A stretch of 64,000 nt of DNA. It comes from Alicyclobacillus sacchari. GTDB lineage: Bacteria; Bacillota; Bacilli; Alicyclobacillales; Alicyclobacillaceae. Positions 7,922 through 16,767 of this stretch are shown here, in pieces. Every line of letters starts with the position of its first letter. Positions within the stretch are counted from its first letter, which is position 1. A program made the position numbers and the translations under genes. The DNA lies in the NCBI RefSeq assembly GCF_004366795.1, contig NZ_SORF01000003.1:203437-267436 (forward strand). The letters are read 5' to 3'. The notes beneath the pieces are model-generated. The model had not been told where the DNA came from and made no database searches. It saw only the letters and a program-made list of their open reading frames with translations.

Positions 7922-8926
7922 ATGAACATGTCCCACCTCGTTCGCGTTACCCGCGGTGCCATCGACGAAAGTTGGCACGACGGTGCCGTCGTCGTCACAC
8001 ACGCCGACGGCCGTCGTTTGGCGCACGCCGGCCACGTCGATTTCATGACCTTTGCCCGCAGTTCATGCAAGCCCATTCAGGCAATCCCGACCGTCGAAAC
8101 AGGTGCACTTGCCCGCTACGGCCTGGATTTGGCCGATCTCGCCTTGTTCTGTGCTTCACACAGCAGTGAGCATATCCATACGGATCGAGTGCAATCCATC
8201 CTTGAGCGGATCGGCCTCGATGCTTCTCTGCTCGTCTGCGGTCCTCATCCGCCGCACAGCCGCGAGATCTACGAGGAGATTGTCCGCAAAGGCGGAGAAT
8301 TGACTGCCATACACAGCAACTGCTCGGGTAAACATGCCGGCATGCTCGCATACTGCGCGGCAACTGGCTCTGATCCGGCGACCTACGCCAACGTTGCACA
8401 TCCTCTGCAGCAAAGTATCCTGACAACGCTCGCCGATCTCGCCGAAGTTCCGCGAGATGAGATCGTCGTCGGCGTCGACGGCTGCGGCGTTCCTGTGCAT
8501 GCCATGCCGCTGACTGCGTGGGGGCTCGCCTTCGCGAAGTTTGTCCGCGACGACGGTGCACACACACCTGCGATGCGCGAAATCCTCAAAGCCATGGGGC
8601 TTCATCCGGAACTGGTCGGCGGGACGAAGGAACGGTTTGATACCGACTTAATGCGGGCGACATCGGGGCGCATCGTGGCCAAAGGTGGTGCCGAGGGATT
8701 TCTCATGATGGTGGATACAGAGAATCGCACGTCTGTGGTTATCAAGGTTCTCGACGGCAGTAGCCGTGCGATCCCGCCCATCGCGCTCCGCGTGCTGCTC
8801 TCCTTGGACGCCCTCGCGCCGACGGAGCGGGCCGAGCTCGAGCCGTACGAGAGACCTGCGGTGCGCAATACACAAGGTATCCAAGTCGGTGAGATCATTG
8901 CGGACTTTGATCTGAAACGCGCGTGA
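7922..8926 (+). CDS. L-asparaginase, Rhizobium etli (AsnA/class 3) type
   Basis: A 334-residue member of the Asparaginase_II (ReAV-like) family, unrelated to the E. coli EcAI/EcAII enzymes, that hydrolyses asparagine to aspartate and ammonia. The paired serine-lysine site is present as ARSSCKP (Ser47/Ser48, Lys50), a second Ser pair in ASHSSEH, and the metal-binding residues as NCSGKHAG (Cys134, Lys137) and VDGCGVP (Cys188). AGAGGAAG at 7910-7917 serves GTG 7919 or ATG 7922; the initiator cannot be separated by eye. The length is typical of the family. It is cytoplasmic (no signal peptide). A single-gene unit following the amino-acid importer. Confidence 0.88.
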   Translation: MNMSHLVRVTRGAIDESWHDGAVVVTHADGRRLAHAGHVDFMTFARSSCKPIQAIPTVETGALARYGLDLADLALFCASHSSEHIHTDRVQSILERIGLDASLLVCGPHPPHSREIYEEIVRKGGELTAIHSNCSGKHAGMLAYCAATGSDPATYANVAHPLQQSILTTLADLAEVPRDEIVVGVDGCGVPVHAMPLTAWGLAFAKFVRDDGAHTPAMREILKAMGLHPELVGGTKERFDTDLMRATSGRIVAKGGAEGFLMMVDTENRTSVVIKVLDGSSRAIPPIALRVLLSLDALAPTERAELEPYERPAVRNTQGIQVGEIIADFDLKRA

Positions 8927-8936
8927 TGGGTGAGAT

Positions 8937-8973
8937 GCCTGCAGCACTGTGCTCATTCGCCCCAGCTGCAGGC
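8937..8973 (+). terminator. inverted repeat after the asparaginase gene
   Basis: GCCTGCAGC (8937-8945) and GCTGCAGGC (8965-8973) make a perfect 9 bp stem with a 19-base loop, 11 bases after the stop codon. There is no T-run, so termination is only a guess. Confidence 0.35.
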
Positions 8974-9015
8974 GGTTAACTCGCTCTTCCAAGATAAGCA
9001 GGAATTTGTCGATGG

Positions 9016-10149
9016 GTGTCGAACATCGTTGCTTTGGTGGTGATTGCCGTGGTAGTGGATCGGGACGATCAGCAAATGCGTCGCTGGGAACGCAAAATCG
9101 CGGTTGGGTATCGCATGTTCATTGGGTTATATGCCCTGGCGGGAGCAAGCACCCTGCCCGTCACCTGGCTGATTGCACGCTCGAGCTTTCTTTCCTACCT
9201 GCAATCGCACCTGTTATATCCGCTGGTGTTGCTCACCATCGTCGAATGCTGTATTGAATGGATCTTGTTTCGCCTGCGACGCGGACGGCAAAATCTGCTG
9301 ATTGTCACAGGAGTCCTGCTCGCTGGAATTTCCATTTACTTCAATCCGAGACTCCATGCCATTGAGTCCATTCTGTTACTCCCTATTTTAGCTTCTGTAC
9401 TTTTCCTTAGCCCGAAAAAGGTATGGTTCGCAGGCGGGCTTTCCATCATTGCAGAATGCGTTCTCTACTTCCTCAATCCCTTTCACGGCCTCGAGTCGGG
9501 AACAACCCCGTACGACTTGATTACGTTCATCGTGGCACTTATCGGCGAAACCATAGTCTGCCAAGGCATTATTGCGCGCGGTGCGGAAATCTGGGACGAG
9601 CTTCGCAAGCGCGGCCGCTTGGAGACAGAACTTCTGGTCCGCCAAATCGTCTCCGAAAAGGATGCCAAAACGGATGCCTTGACGGGCCTATACAATCGCA
9701 AATCGTTTAACGAGTATCTGGAATTTGCATTGCGCATTAGTGCAGAGACCGACACCCCACTGCACTTGGCCGTGATCGACATTGATAATTTCAAGCAGGT
9801 AAACGATCGCCATGGCCATCTGGTTGGAGACGAAATTCTGCGTCGCACCGCGCGGGCCATCGAACAACATCTAGCCGCCGCGGATTTCCTTGCACGTTAT
9901 GGCGGCGAAGAATTTGCCCTCATCATCCCCGAGATGAGCCATGACGAAGCGGTCGCCCATATGGAAAAAATCCGCCAGCATATCGCGGATATTGGTCATG
10001 CCGAGTTGGACTCCCAACGCGCAACCGTCAGCATCGGACTGAGCACCTACGTGCCCGGCGAAGACGCTCAGTCCCTGTTCCAGCGTGCTGATGAATGTCT
10101 TTATCAAGCGAAAAAATCGGGGAAGAACCGCACCATCGCGAGAATGTGA
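9016..10149 (+). CDS. membrane-bound diguanylate cyclase (GGDEF)
   Basis: A 377-residue protein. Residues 1-190 hold about six hydrophobic helices with no named sensor domain; a linker helix (about 190-215) leads into a GGDEF domain with DALTGLYNRKSF, the substrate loop DIDNFKQVND and the active-site GGEEF at 296-300, ending in ADECLYQAKKSGKNR. It should make cyclic di-GMP from two GTP. The position of the inhibitory I-site (RxxD five residues before GGEEF) reads AAAD, so product inhibition there is unlikely. GTG 9016 has AGGAA about 11 bases upstream. No EAL or HD-GYP partner is in the window. Confidence 0.88.
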   Translation: MSNIVALVVIAVVVDRDDQQMRRWERKIAVGYRMFIGLYALAGASTLPVTWLIARSSFLSYLQSHLLYPLVLLTIVECCIEWILFRLRRGRQNLLIVTGVLLAGISIYFNPRLHAIESILLLPILASVLFLSPKKVWFAGGLSIIAECVLYFLNPFHGLESGTTPYDLITFIVALIGETIVCQGIIARGAEIWDELRKRGRLETELLVRQIVSEKDAKTDALTGLYNRKSFNEYLEFALRISAETDTPLHLAVIDIDNFKQVNDRHGHLVGDEILRRTARAIEQHLAAADFLARYGGEEFALIIPEMSHDEAVAHMEKIRQHIADIGHAELDSQRATVSIGLSTYVPGEDAQSLFQRADECLYQAKKSGKNRTIARM

Positions 10150-10152
10150 CGC

Positions 10153-10323
10153 TCAATCCTGCAGCGGGCCAAATTCTATCTCGCTCCATTCCTCGGTCTC
10201 ACCAGAGTCCCATTCAATCACCAATGTTCGAAGCAGACAGGCCGGATTTGTCATAATGCCGACAATTTGACCGGATACTTGACGATCAGGGTGTTTGACG
10301 GTATCTCCAACGCATATCCTCAT
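10153..10323 (-). CDS. 56-residue protein of unknown function
   Basis: Starts at ATG 10323 behind AAGGAGG (7 bases), an excellent RBS, and runs to TGA at 10155-10153. The sequence begins MRICVGDTVKHPDRQ, continues GQIVGIMTN and TLVIEWDSGE, and ends FGPLQD. The mix of short beta strands with GD and DSGE turns looks like a small SH3/KOW-type barrel, but I do not recognise the family. It is convergent with the diguanylate cyclase and leaves 3 bases between stop codons. Confidence 0.65.
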   Translation of the reverse strand: MRICVGDTVKHPDRQVSGQIVGIMTNPACLLRTLVIEWDSGETEEWSEIEFGPLQD

Positions 10324-10466
10324 GTTTCGCCCTCCTTAGTCCTAGCTGCTTACAAACCTTTTCCACGCCATACCTTTCCTCATCATACGCATAAAACAAT
10401 ACGGTTGTAAGCACTTTCATCTCTATGCTATCTTAATCTGTGACAGTCTTCATAAGTGTCGCCCGA

Positions 10467-10496
10467 TTGTGCAAACGATTGCATAGCGAATATGCT
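10467..10496 (+). promoter_or_regulatory. promoter and LacI/cre-type operator of the large amylase gene
   Basis: TTGTGC (10467-10472), 18 bases, TATGCT (10491-10496) is a plausible sigma-A promoter. TGCAAACGATTGCA at 10470-10483 is a near-palindrome with central CG that overlaps the -35 box. It agrees closely with the operator before malE (GCAAACGTTTGC) and differs from the CcpA cre consensus at two positions, so either the mal LacI regulator or CcpA could bind. The region from 10324 to 10558 holds no other recognisable element. Confidence 0.6.
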
Positions 10497-10558
10497 ATAA
10501 GCACCTCGTTGCGCAGCCGAGACGATGCTTGTGATGAACAAGGCAAAGGGGGATTTTC

Positions 10559-13500
10559 GTGGGACAAATCAAGAAAACGACCATAGCAACGCTCATTGTC
10601 CTTTCCGCTGCATGGCCAGCAGCCGGCACCGTAAAGCCAGTGCTTGCGAGTGCAAACGGTTCGACACCATCTATCGAAATTACGTCAGGAAACGACGTCC
10701 GGGCAGGCGCCCCGAGCGATACGCTCACCGTTGCCGTCAACGGGATGGATATCACAGCATCCACTCCAAACGTCACACTGACAGACGGTAGCGGATCGAT
10801 ACTTAATCTTACGACGGATACCGCTGTCGCGGACGGCTCGACTCTGCATGTCGAATTGCCCATGGGGGACAATGGCTTAGGCGCGGGCACCTACACCTTG
10901 ACGGTCGCCGCTGGTGACGTCAGCGCGTCGGCACCACTCACCGTTGAGCCGTATACAAACGCGACCACCATTCAATGGGATGGTATCTACACGGATGATT
11001 CCTCGTCCTATGTTTCTATCCCCAGCCCAAGCCCTGGTCAGGATGTCACGATTCGTCTTCGCGCCTACAGCGGCAATCTGACGAAAGTTGTCTTAAAGGC
11101 CTACGATACCGCACAGAGCAAGTCGTTCGACGTCGAAATGACACCTGCATCCACATTTGGACCCTACCAGTTGTGGTCAGCGACTGTACCAGCGTCAAAT
11201 GGCGGCACCGTGTACTACCGATTTGACCTGTATGACGGCGATAACTTCGCTTGTCTCTCCGGAGATGGCTTGCACACAAGTGACGATACAAATCAGAACT
11301 TCCCTCTTCCCGTTGGCGCTGTAACGCTTTCCACATCTGACGCAAGCCCCGGAGACACACTAACGGCTTCTGATCCGGTCGGCGATTTTTCCGGCAGCGG
11401 CCAAAGCCAAACCACCGTCAGCTTCCTCGACCAAAACGGCAATGTTGTTGCGACCACAACAGGATGGAACGCAAGCTGGTCAAGTGTCGATTTCTCAGTA
11501 CCAAAAGACTTGGCAAACGGGCTCTATACGGTCGATCTCGATACGACCGCGAAAGACGCCGATGGCGTGACAAATGTCTCTCTCGATAGACAGACTCCAC
11601 TGTTGGTCGGCCCCGAACCAGCCTGGATGCAAAGCTTTTATCATGATTCGTACAATTCCTTTTATCGCAACCCATTTGGTGCGGTGGCAACCGGAACTCC
11701 CGTGACACTGCGCCTGCGTGCACCTGTGGATCTCAAATCGGCCACACTTCGGCTATGGGGTGCCAATGGGAACGGGGCAGAGCTTGATTTGCCGATGGAG
11801 CCACTCACCATGTCTGCTGCCGATATCGAACAAGCCACCGGGGTAACGGACGCGTCACAGTACAGTTGGTGGACAGTCACCATCCCCGCCTCGGACATGA
11901 ACGTGGCCGGGACCATGTGGTACCAGTTTGAAGGACAGCTTGCAAGTGGGCAAACGGTGTATTACGACGACAATGGAAACCAACTCGAGGGTGCTGGCCA
12001 ACCCAGCTTTTCTTCCAACGGGCCGAGTTACCAGTTGTCTGTCTATAACCAAGGGTTTACGACACCGGACTGGTTGAAACACGCGGTCATCTACGAAATC
12101 ATGCCAGATCGGTTCTATAACGGCGACATCGCGAACGACGAAAATCCGAAGACACAGAAGGGCATTTACACGGATGCTACCGGTCAAGAAACGCTGGGGC
12201 CTATTCAATTCCACCAGGATTGGAACAGTCAACCTTACGATCCCAATATTCCGGCCTCCGCAAATCCGGCCATCCAAGCTTTGCGTGGTAACGGCCAGTG
12301 GAACATCGACTTTTTTGGCGGGGATTTGAAGGGAATTGAGGATAAGCTTGATTATCTGAAAAGCCTTGGTGTCAATACGCTTTATCTCATGCCTGTGTTT
12401 GAAGCCGAGTCCAACCACAAGTACGACACGGCCGACTATATGAAGATCGATCCTGGGTTTGGCACTGCGCAGGACTGGCTCAATTTAGCCAAGGCCGCAC
12501 ATGCGGACGGGTTTCATATTCTGTTGGATGGCGTGTTTGAAGACACCGGATCGGACAGCGTTTACTTCAACAAGTTTGGAAACATGGGCAACCTCGGGGC
12601 CTGGCAAGCGTATGTGCAGAACCAACCTAATCGCTCTCCGTACTACAGTTGGTACGAATGGACAGGAAATACCACAAACCCGTACAACGGTTGGTGGAAC
12701 AACGACACATTGCCGCAGACCGATACAAACAATCCGTCATTCCAGCAGTTTATCTACGGCGGCCAAGACGCGGTCGCGAAACATTGGTTGGCCTTGGGGG
12801 CCGATGGATGGCGCCTCGATTCGGCAGATAACAGCAACTATAACGTGACATGGTGGAGCAACTTTCGCAACGCTGTCAAAGCAATCGATCCGAATGCCGC
12901 AATCGTTGGGGAAATATGGAGTAACGCAACCAACGATAATGGTACGGACTGGCTGACCGGATCGACCTTCGACAGCGTGATGAACTACCAATTCCGCAAT
13001 GCCGTGATCGACTTTTTCCGCGGAACGTATAACGATGGATCGGTCCAGCATCACGCGGTCGATGCGACTGGTTTCAACCAGGAACTCATGCGGCTGTACA
13101 GCGAGTATCCCTTGCAATCGTTCTACGCCATGATGAACTTGGTCGACTCGCAGGACACGATGCGCATTCTGACTGTGCTGGAAGATGCACCTGAACCAGG
13201 CTCGATGAGTGCCTTGCAACAAGCGACGTACAAACCAACGCCAGATGACCAACAACTTGGCATCCATCGCATGGAGCTGGTATCCGATCTTCAGTTTGGC
13301 TTCCCAGGCGATCCGACCATCTGGTATGGCGACGAAGCCGGCGTGTCGGGTTATAGCGATCCGTTGTCACGTGACACGTACCCTTGGGGTCATGAAAATG
13401 AGACTCTGCTTAACCACTATCGCTTGCTCGGAGCCATTCGCACCGCGAATCCGGTTCTGCAAACCGGGACTTTTACGCCGGTGTACGCGCAGGGCGAGGT

Positions 13501-14308
13501 GTATGCATTTGCACGCACCATCCGCGACAGCAAGGATGTATTTGGTCAGCCGGCAGCTGACGCGTCGGCGATTGTCGCGCTAAATAACCAGAATCAAGCA
13601 CAAACGGTGAGTCTCCCGGTTGCGGGCGTGATCGCCGATGGGACGAAGCTTCTGGACGAACTGAACAACCAATGGTATACCGTGCAAAACGGATCCGTGC
13701 AGATGACGTTGGCACCATACGAAGGTGCTATCCTGGTCACGCCCGGAGCGAATCCTGTTGCATACTTGCAGACGAACGACGGGCAAACGTCCATTGCGTG
13801 GACGCCGACCCCTGGGGCGACACGGTACATGTTGCTGCGGCGGGAAGGCGATGGCCCATGGGTACCAGCTGGTCCGCCACTCTCCGTGAACACACTGTCT
13901 GCACCGATTACCCAGGGCGCAACCGCTGTGGACTATGCGGTTGTCGCCTTACCAGCCGTCGCGCCAGGCGTCGGTCTTGCGATCGGCCAAGAGGAAAACG
14001 CCGTCACGGTGCCAGCGGCATCCGTAACTTCGCCCCAAGTCCAAGCAAACGTTCATCGCGATACGGTGAATTTGCACATCACACAGGTGCCGAACGCAAC
14101 ACAATACGTCGTTTATGTGCAACAACCAGATGGTTCGTACCAGGCCGTCGCTGACGCATCCGCACATGGCGATGTGAACCTGAAGTTGCCTGTTGTGCCG
14201 GGAAACCAATCGATCACGGTGCGTGTCGCAGCACAAAATGACGACAGCCAGGCAGTGACCGCTCCGATCGTCATTGCAACGCAGGCAACAGCCAAAACAC
14301 AACGGTAG
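10559..14308 (+). CDS. large secreted GH13 amylase/amylopullulanase-type enzyme
   Basis: 1249 residues, starting at GTG with AGGGGG 7 bases upstream. Order: Sec signal peptide (about 1-32), Ig-like domain (35-130), starch-binding-like module (138-245), Ig-like domain (250-350), second starch-binding-like module (353-495), GH13 barrel (about 500-960), beta domain, and two Fn3-like repeats (about 1060-1249). Nucleophile Asp754 (GWRLDSADN), acid/base Glu785 (VGEIW) and Asp866 are present. Two conserved substrate-binding His positions are changed: region I ends DGVFED (661-662) instead of NH, and region IV reads DSQD (Gln865) instead of xSHD. There is no sortase or S-layer anchor. A similarly large, acid-stable alpha-amylase is known from A. 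acidocaldarius. Likely splits starch or pullulan outside the cell to feed the mal operon; the exact bond specificity is open. Confidence 0.85.
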   Translation: MGQIKKTTIATLIVLSAAWPAAGTVKPVLASANGSTPSIEITSGNDVRAGAPSDTLTVAVNGMDITASTPNVTLTDGSGSILNLTTDTAVADGSTLHVELPMGDNGLGAGTYTLTVAAGDVSASAPLTVEPYTNATTIQWDGIYTDDSSSYVSIPSPSPGQDVTIRLRAYSGNLTKVVLKAYDTAQSKSFDVEMTPASTFGPYQLWSATVPASNGGTVYYRFDLYDGDNFACLSGDGLHTSDDTNQNFPLPVGAVTLSTSDASPGDTLTASDPVGDFSGSGQSQTTVSFLDQNGNVVATTTGWNASWSSVDFSVPKDLANGLYTVDLDTTAKDADGVTNVSLDRQTPLLVGPEPAWMQSFYHDSYNSFYRNPFGAVATGTPVTLRLRAPVDLKSATLRLWGANGNGAELDLPMEPLTMSAADIEQATGVTDASQYSWWTVTIPASDMNVAGTMWYQFEGQLASGQTVYYDDNGNQLEGAGQPSFSSNGPSYQLSVYNQGFTTPDWLKHAVIYEIMPDRFYNGDIANDENPKTQKGIYTDATGQETLGPIQFHQDWNSQPYDPNIPASANPAIQALRGNGQWNIDFFGGDLKGIEDKLDYLKSLGVNTLYLMPVFEAESNHKYDTADYMKIDPGFGTAQDWLNLAKAAHADGFHILLDGVFEDTGSDSVYFNKFGNMGNLGAWQAYVQNQPNRSPYYSWYEWTGNTTNPYNGWWNNDTLPQTDTNNPSFQQFIYGGQDAVAKHWLALGADGWRLDSADNSNYNVTWWSNFRNAVKAIDPNAAIVGEIWSNATNDNGTDWLTGSTFDSVMNYQFRNAVIDFFRGTYNDGSVQHHAVDATGFNQELMRLYSEYPLQSFYAMMNLVDSQDTMRILTVLEDAPEPGSMSALQQATYKPTPDDQQLGIHRMELVSDLQFGFPGDPTIWYGDEAGVSGYSDPLSRDTYPWGHENETLLNHYRLLGAIRTANPVLQTGTFTPVYAQGEVYAFARTIRDSKDVFGQPAADASAIVALNNQNQAQTVSLPVAGVIADGTKLLDELNNQWYTVQNGSVQMTLAPYEGAILVTPGANPVAYLQTNDGQTSIAWTPTPGATRYMLLRREGDGPWVPAGPPLSVNTLSAPITQGATAVDYAVVALPAVAPGVGLAIGQEENAVTVPAASVTSPQVQANVHRDTVNLHITQVPNATQYVVYVQQPDGSYQAVADASAHGDVNLKLPVVPGNQSITVRVAAQNDDSQAVTAPIVIATQATAKTQR

Positions 14309-14314
14309 ATTCAC

Positions 14315-14358
14315 AAAAAGCAAGGCGTACGCAGCCGCTGGCTGGCCGCGTACGCCTT
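14315..14358. terminator. bidirectional terminator between amylase and mal operon
   Basis: AAGGCGTACGC (14322-14332) pairs perfectly with GCGTACGCCTT (14348-14358). On the minus strand the stem is followed by a run of five T (14319-14315), so it clearly ends the mal operon; on the plus strand it directly follows the amylase stop codon. Confidence 0.82.
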
Positions 14359-14376
14359 GTCGTCAGTTTGCCCAAA

Positions 14377-16716
14377 TTAGTCCGGTTCGTTCACCCTGAC
14401 CTCGAACGATAAGCCCCGGGCGACGGCCTCTGTGACGGAACCAACGCGCCTGTGCACGCGAATGAGATATTCTGCGTTCGCATGCCCCCAACCGTCATGG
14501 ATCACGGCCGCTTTTACGCGCACATGGTCGTGGTGAAACTCCGCCGTGAGCTTGCGATCCCGATAGTGCCCGTCGCGATACTCAAATGTCAGGCCGTCGT
14601 CCTCATATAGACGCCCTTCCCCGACTTCGCCCGCGGTCCCTTCGTAGACCTCGAACGCCAGTTGACCGGGGCGATTGGTCTCGCCGAGATCGACCGGAAG
14701 GATGGCCCCTGCCCGCACAAAAAGCGGCAATGTGGCAAGCGGAGCATCGACCAATACGTGCCGGCCACCTTCAAGCTGTTCACCTGTCCAGTAGTTGTTC
14801 CAAGTTCCGAACGGCAGATACACGGCGCGACAGCGAACGTCCGGACGGCAAACAGGTGCGACGAGGATATCGCGGCCGACGAGAAACTGATCGTCAAGAT
14901 TGTGGGTCACAGGATCGTCAGGATATTCGAGCGCCAAGGGCCGCATGATGGGTAGGCCCGTCTCGCTTGCTTCGCGAAATAACGTGTATAGATACGGCAT
15001 GAAGCGATAGCGCAAGCGAATGTACTTGCGCACGATATGCTCGATTTCCTCGCCAAACGACCAGGGTTCTTGCCGCAAGGTCTCCATCGCGCTGTGATTG
15101 CGGAAAAACGGGAAGAACGCTCCCATTTGGGTCCACCTGGCCAACAATTCGCCGGTCGCATGATGCGCGAATCCACCAACGTCCGGTCCGCCAAACGCGA
15201 TACCGGACAAACCCATGTTGAGAACCATCGGGATCGCCATCGCCATATGCTCCCAGAAGCTGCGATTGTCCCCGGTCCAGACTGCCGCATACCGCTGTAC
15301 GCCGCTGTATCCCGCACGCGTGAGAATGAAGGGGCGCTCACCGCCGAGCTTCTCGGCAAGGCCTTCATACGTCGCTTTGGACATCAACATGCCGTACAGA
15401 TTGTGCAATTCCCGATGCGTGCGCGGGTGGCCGTTGTTGCGATGCAGCACCCCCACATCCATCGTTTTGGTCTCGTTGAAGACCGCTGGCTCATTCATGT
15501 CGTTCCAGATGCCCCGAATGCCTTGTTGCAAATAGAAATCGTGTTGATCTGCCCACCACCGGCCGACGCGATCGTCCGTAAAGTCGGGAAACGCGCTGGC
15601 CCCCGGCCAAACATCACCGATAAACAGGTCGCCTTCGACCGATTTGCAAAACACGTCGTTGGCAATTCCGTCGCGATACACCCGATATTCCGGGTCTTGC
15701 TTGACACCCGGATCGACAATCGTCACGACACGTACGCCCATGTCCCGAAGTTCATCGCACATCTGCTGCGGACACGGAAACCGATTTCGATCAAACGTAA
15801 ACACCCGGTAGCCGTCCATGTAGTGAATGTCGAGGTAAATGGCGTCAAGCGGAATGTCCTTGTCTTGAAAGGTGCGGGCCAACGCCAGCACTTCTTCCTG
15901 AGTCTCGTAACTATATCGAGACTGATGGTAGCCCAAGGCCCAGCGCGGTGGCATCGGCATCCGGCCTGTCAAACGCGTGTATGCCGAAATCACGTCTTTG
16001 AGCGTCGGACCTGCAATGAGATAGCAATCAAACCCACCTGTGGCGGCCGACACCTCGTAAGCGGGAAACCGCGTCCGAAAATCAAACTTGGTCTTCCCTG
16101 GATTGTCGAGGAACAGACCCGATGCCCCTCCCTCGTCGAAGCGGATGACGAACGGGATGGAAACATACAAGGTCTCCATTTCTGGGACATGCGGAGCGTA
16201 CACGTCCGAATTCCACATGGTGTAGGCTTCGTGCCGTTTGTCGAGTCCCCCCGGCTCCTCTCCCAGCCCATAAAAGCGAGTGGCCGGCGCCGCCTCGAAT
16301 ACGGCGCCGACGCCCCCCGCGGCCGGCGAGAACAACTGCATGCCCGCCGCAATCACCCGGCCAGCTCCATCTGTCGCATCGAGTGTACCGGTGTCGCGGT
16401 CAATCTTGACCTTCCATGTCCCCAAGCGCAACGTGACTGTCCGCCCCGTTTCCTCGGCCGCCACCCTGACTTCCCCTTCGGGCTGTATGGCGTCCGGTAA
16501 AACCCCGACGGTGGAAAGCGGGACATCTCCATGTTCATCACACAGTACCAAACGCAATATGTCTTGTCCGAGCGCCTGCAGTGCCACTCTGCGATGCCCC
16601 AAAGTCACAGTGACACCCCAGGCATGTACCTGCCAATCATCCAAAGGTGCAAGCGCTCGCTCCCTAAATACCTGTTGTTTCACTCGATCCGGTTTGATCG
16701 ATTCGCTTGTCTGCAT
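14377..16716 (-). CDS. GH31 alpha-glucosidase
   Basis: A 779-residue cytoplasmic family-31 glycosidase. The N-terminal beta-sandwich has FYGLGEEPGGLDKR (148-161) and the barrel carries the nucleophile Asp406 in GIWNDMNEP and the acid/base Asp483 in WTGDNRSFWEH; DAIYLDIHYMDGYRVFTFD is the typical substrate-pocket strand. WNDMNE is the maltase form of the motif, unlike the KTDFGE of the alpha-xylosidase at 36616. It releases glucose from maltose and short maltodextrins. AGGTG precedes ATG 16716 by about 7 bases. Last gene of the mal operon, 51 bases after the GH13 gene. Confidence 0.92.
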   Translation of the reverse strand: MQTSESIKPDRVKQQVFRERALAPLDDWQVHAWGVTVTLGHRRVALQALGQDILRLVLCDEHGDVPLSTVGVLPDAIQPEGEVRVAAEETGRTVTLRLGTWKVKIDRDTGTLDATDGAGRVIAAGMQLFSPAAGGVGAVFEAAPATRFYGLGEEPGGLDKRHEAYTMWNSDVYAPHVPEMETLYVSIPFVIRFDEGGASGLFLDNPGKTKFDFRTRFPAYEVSAATGGFDCYLIAGPTLKDVISAYTRLTGRMPMPPRWALGYHQSRYSYETQEEVLALARTFQDKDIPLDAIYLDIHYMDGYRVFTFDRNRFPCPQQMCDELRDMGVRVVTIVDPGVKQDPEYRVYRDGIANDVFCKSVEGDLFIGDVWPGASAFPDFTDDRVGRWWADQHDFYLQQGIRGIWNDMNEPAVFNETKTMDVGVLHRNNGHPRTHRELHNLYGMLMSKATYEGLAEKLGGERPFILTRAGYSGVQRYAAVWTGDNRSFWEHMAMAIPMVLNMGLSGIAFGGPDVGGFAHHATGELLARWTQMGAFFPFFRNHSAMETLRQEPWSFGEEIEHIVRKYIRLRYRFMPYLYTLFREASETGLPIMRPLALEYPDDPVTHNLDDQFLVGRDILVAPVCRPDVRCRAVYLPFGTWNNYWTGEQLEGGRHVLVDAPLATLPLFVRAGAILPVDLGETNRPGQLAFEVYEGTAGEVGEGRLYEDDGLTFEYRDGHYRDRKLTAEFHHDHVRVKAAVIHDGWGHANAEYLIRVHRRVGSVTEAVARGLSFEVRVNEPD

Positions 16717-16767
16717 GTCTGCACCTCGTCTCTAGCTTTCACTCCGCGTGAAACCATCGTCATGACC

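Noticed and set aside
8043..8605. Minus-strand frames of 174 and 149 codons
   Set aside because: Antisense to the asparaginase, whose metal and catalytic motifs are intact.
15037..16500. 487-codon plus-strand open frame
   Set aside because: Lies wholly antisense to the GH31 gene, Arg/His/Pro-rich, no RBS; a mirror of GC-rich codon use.
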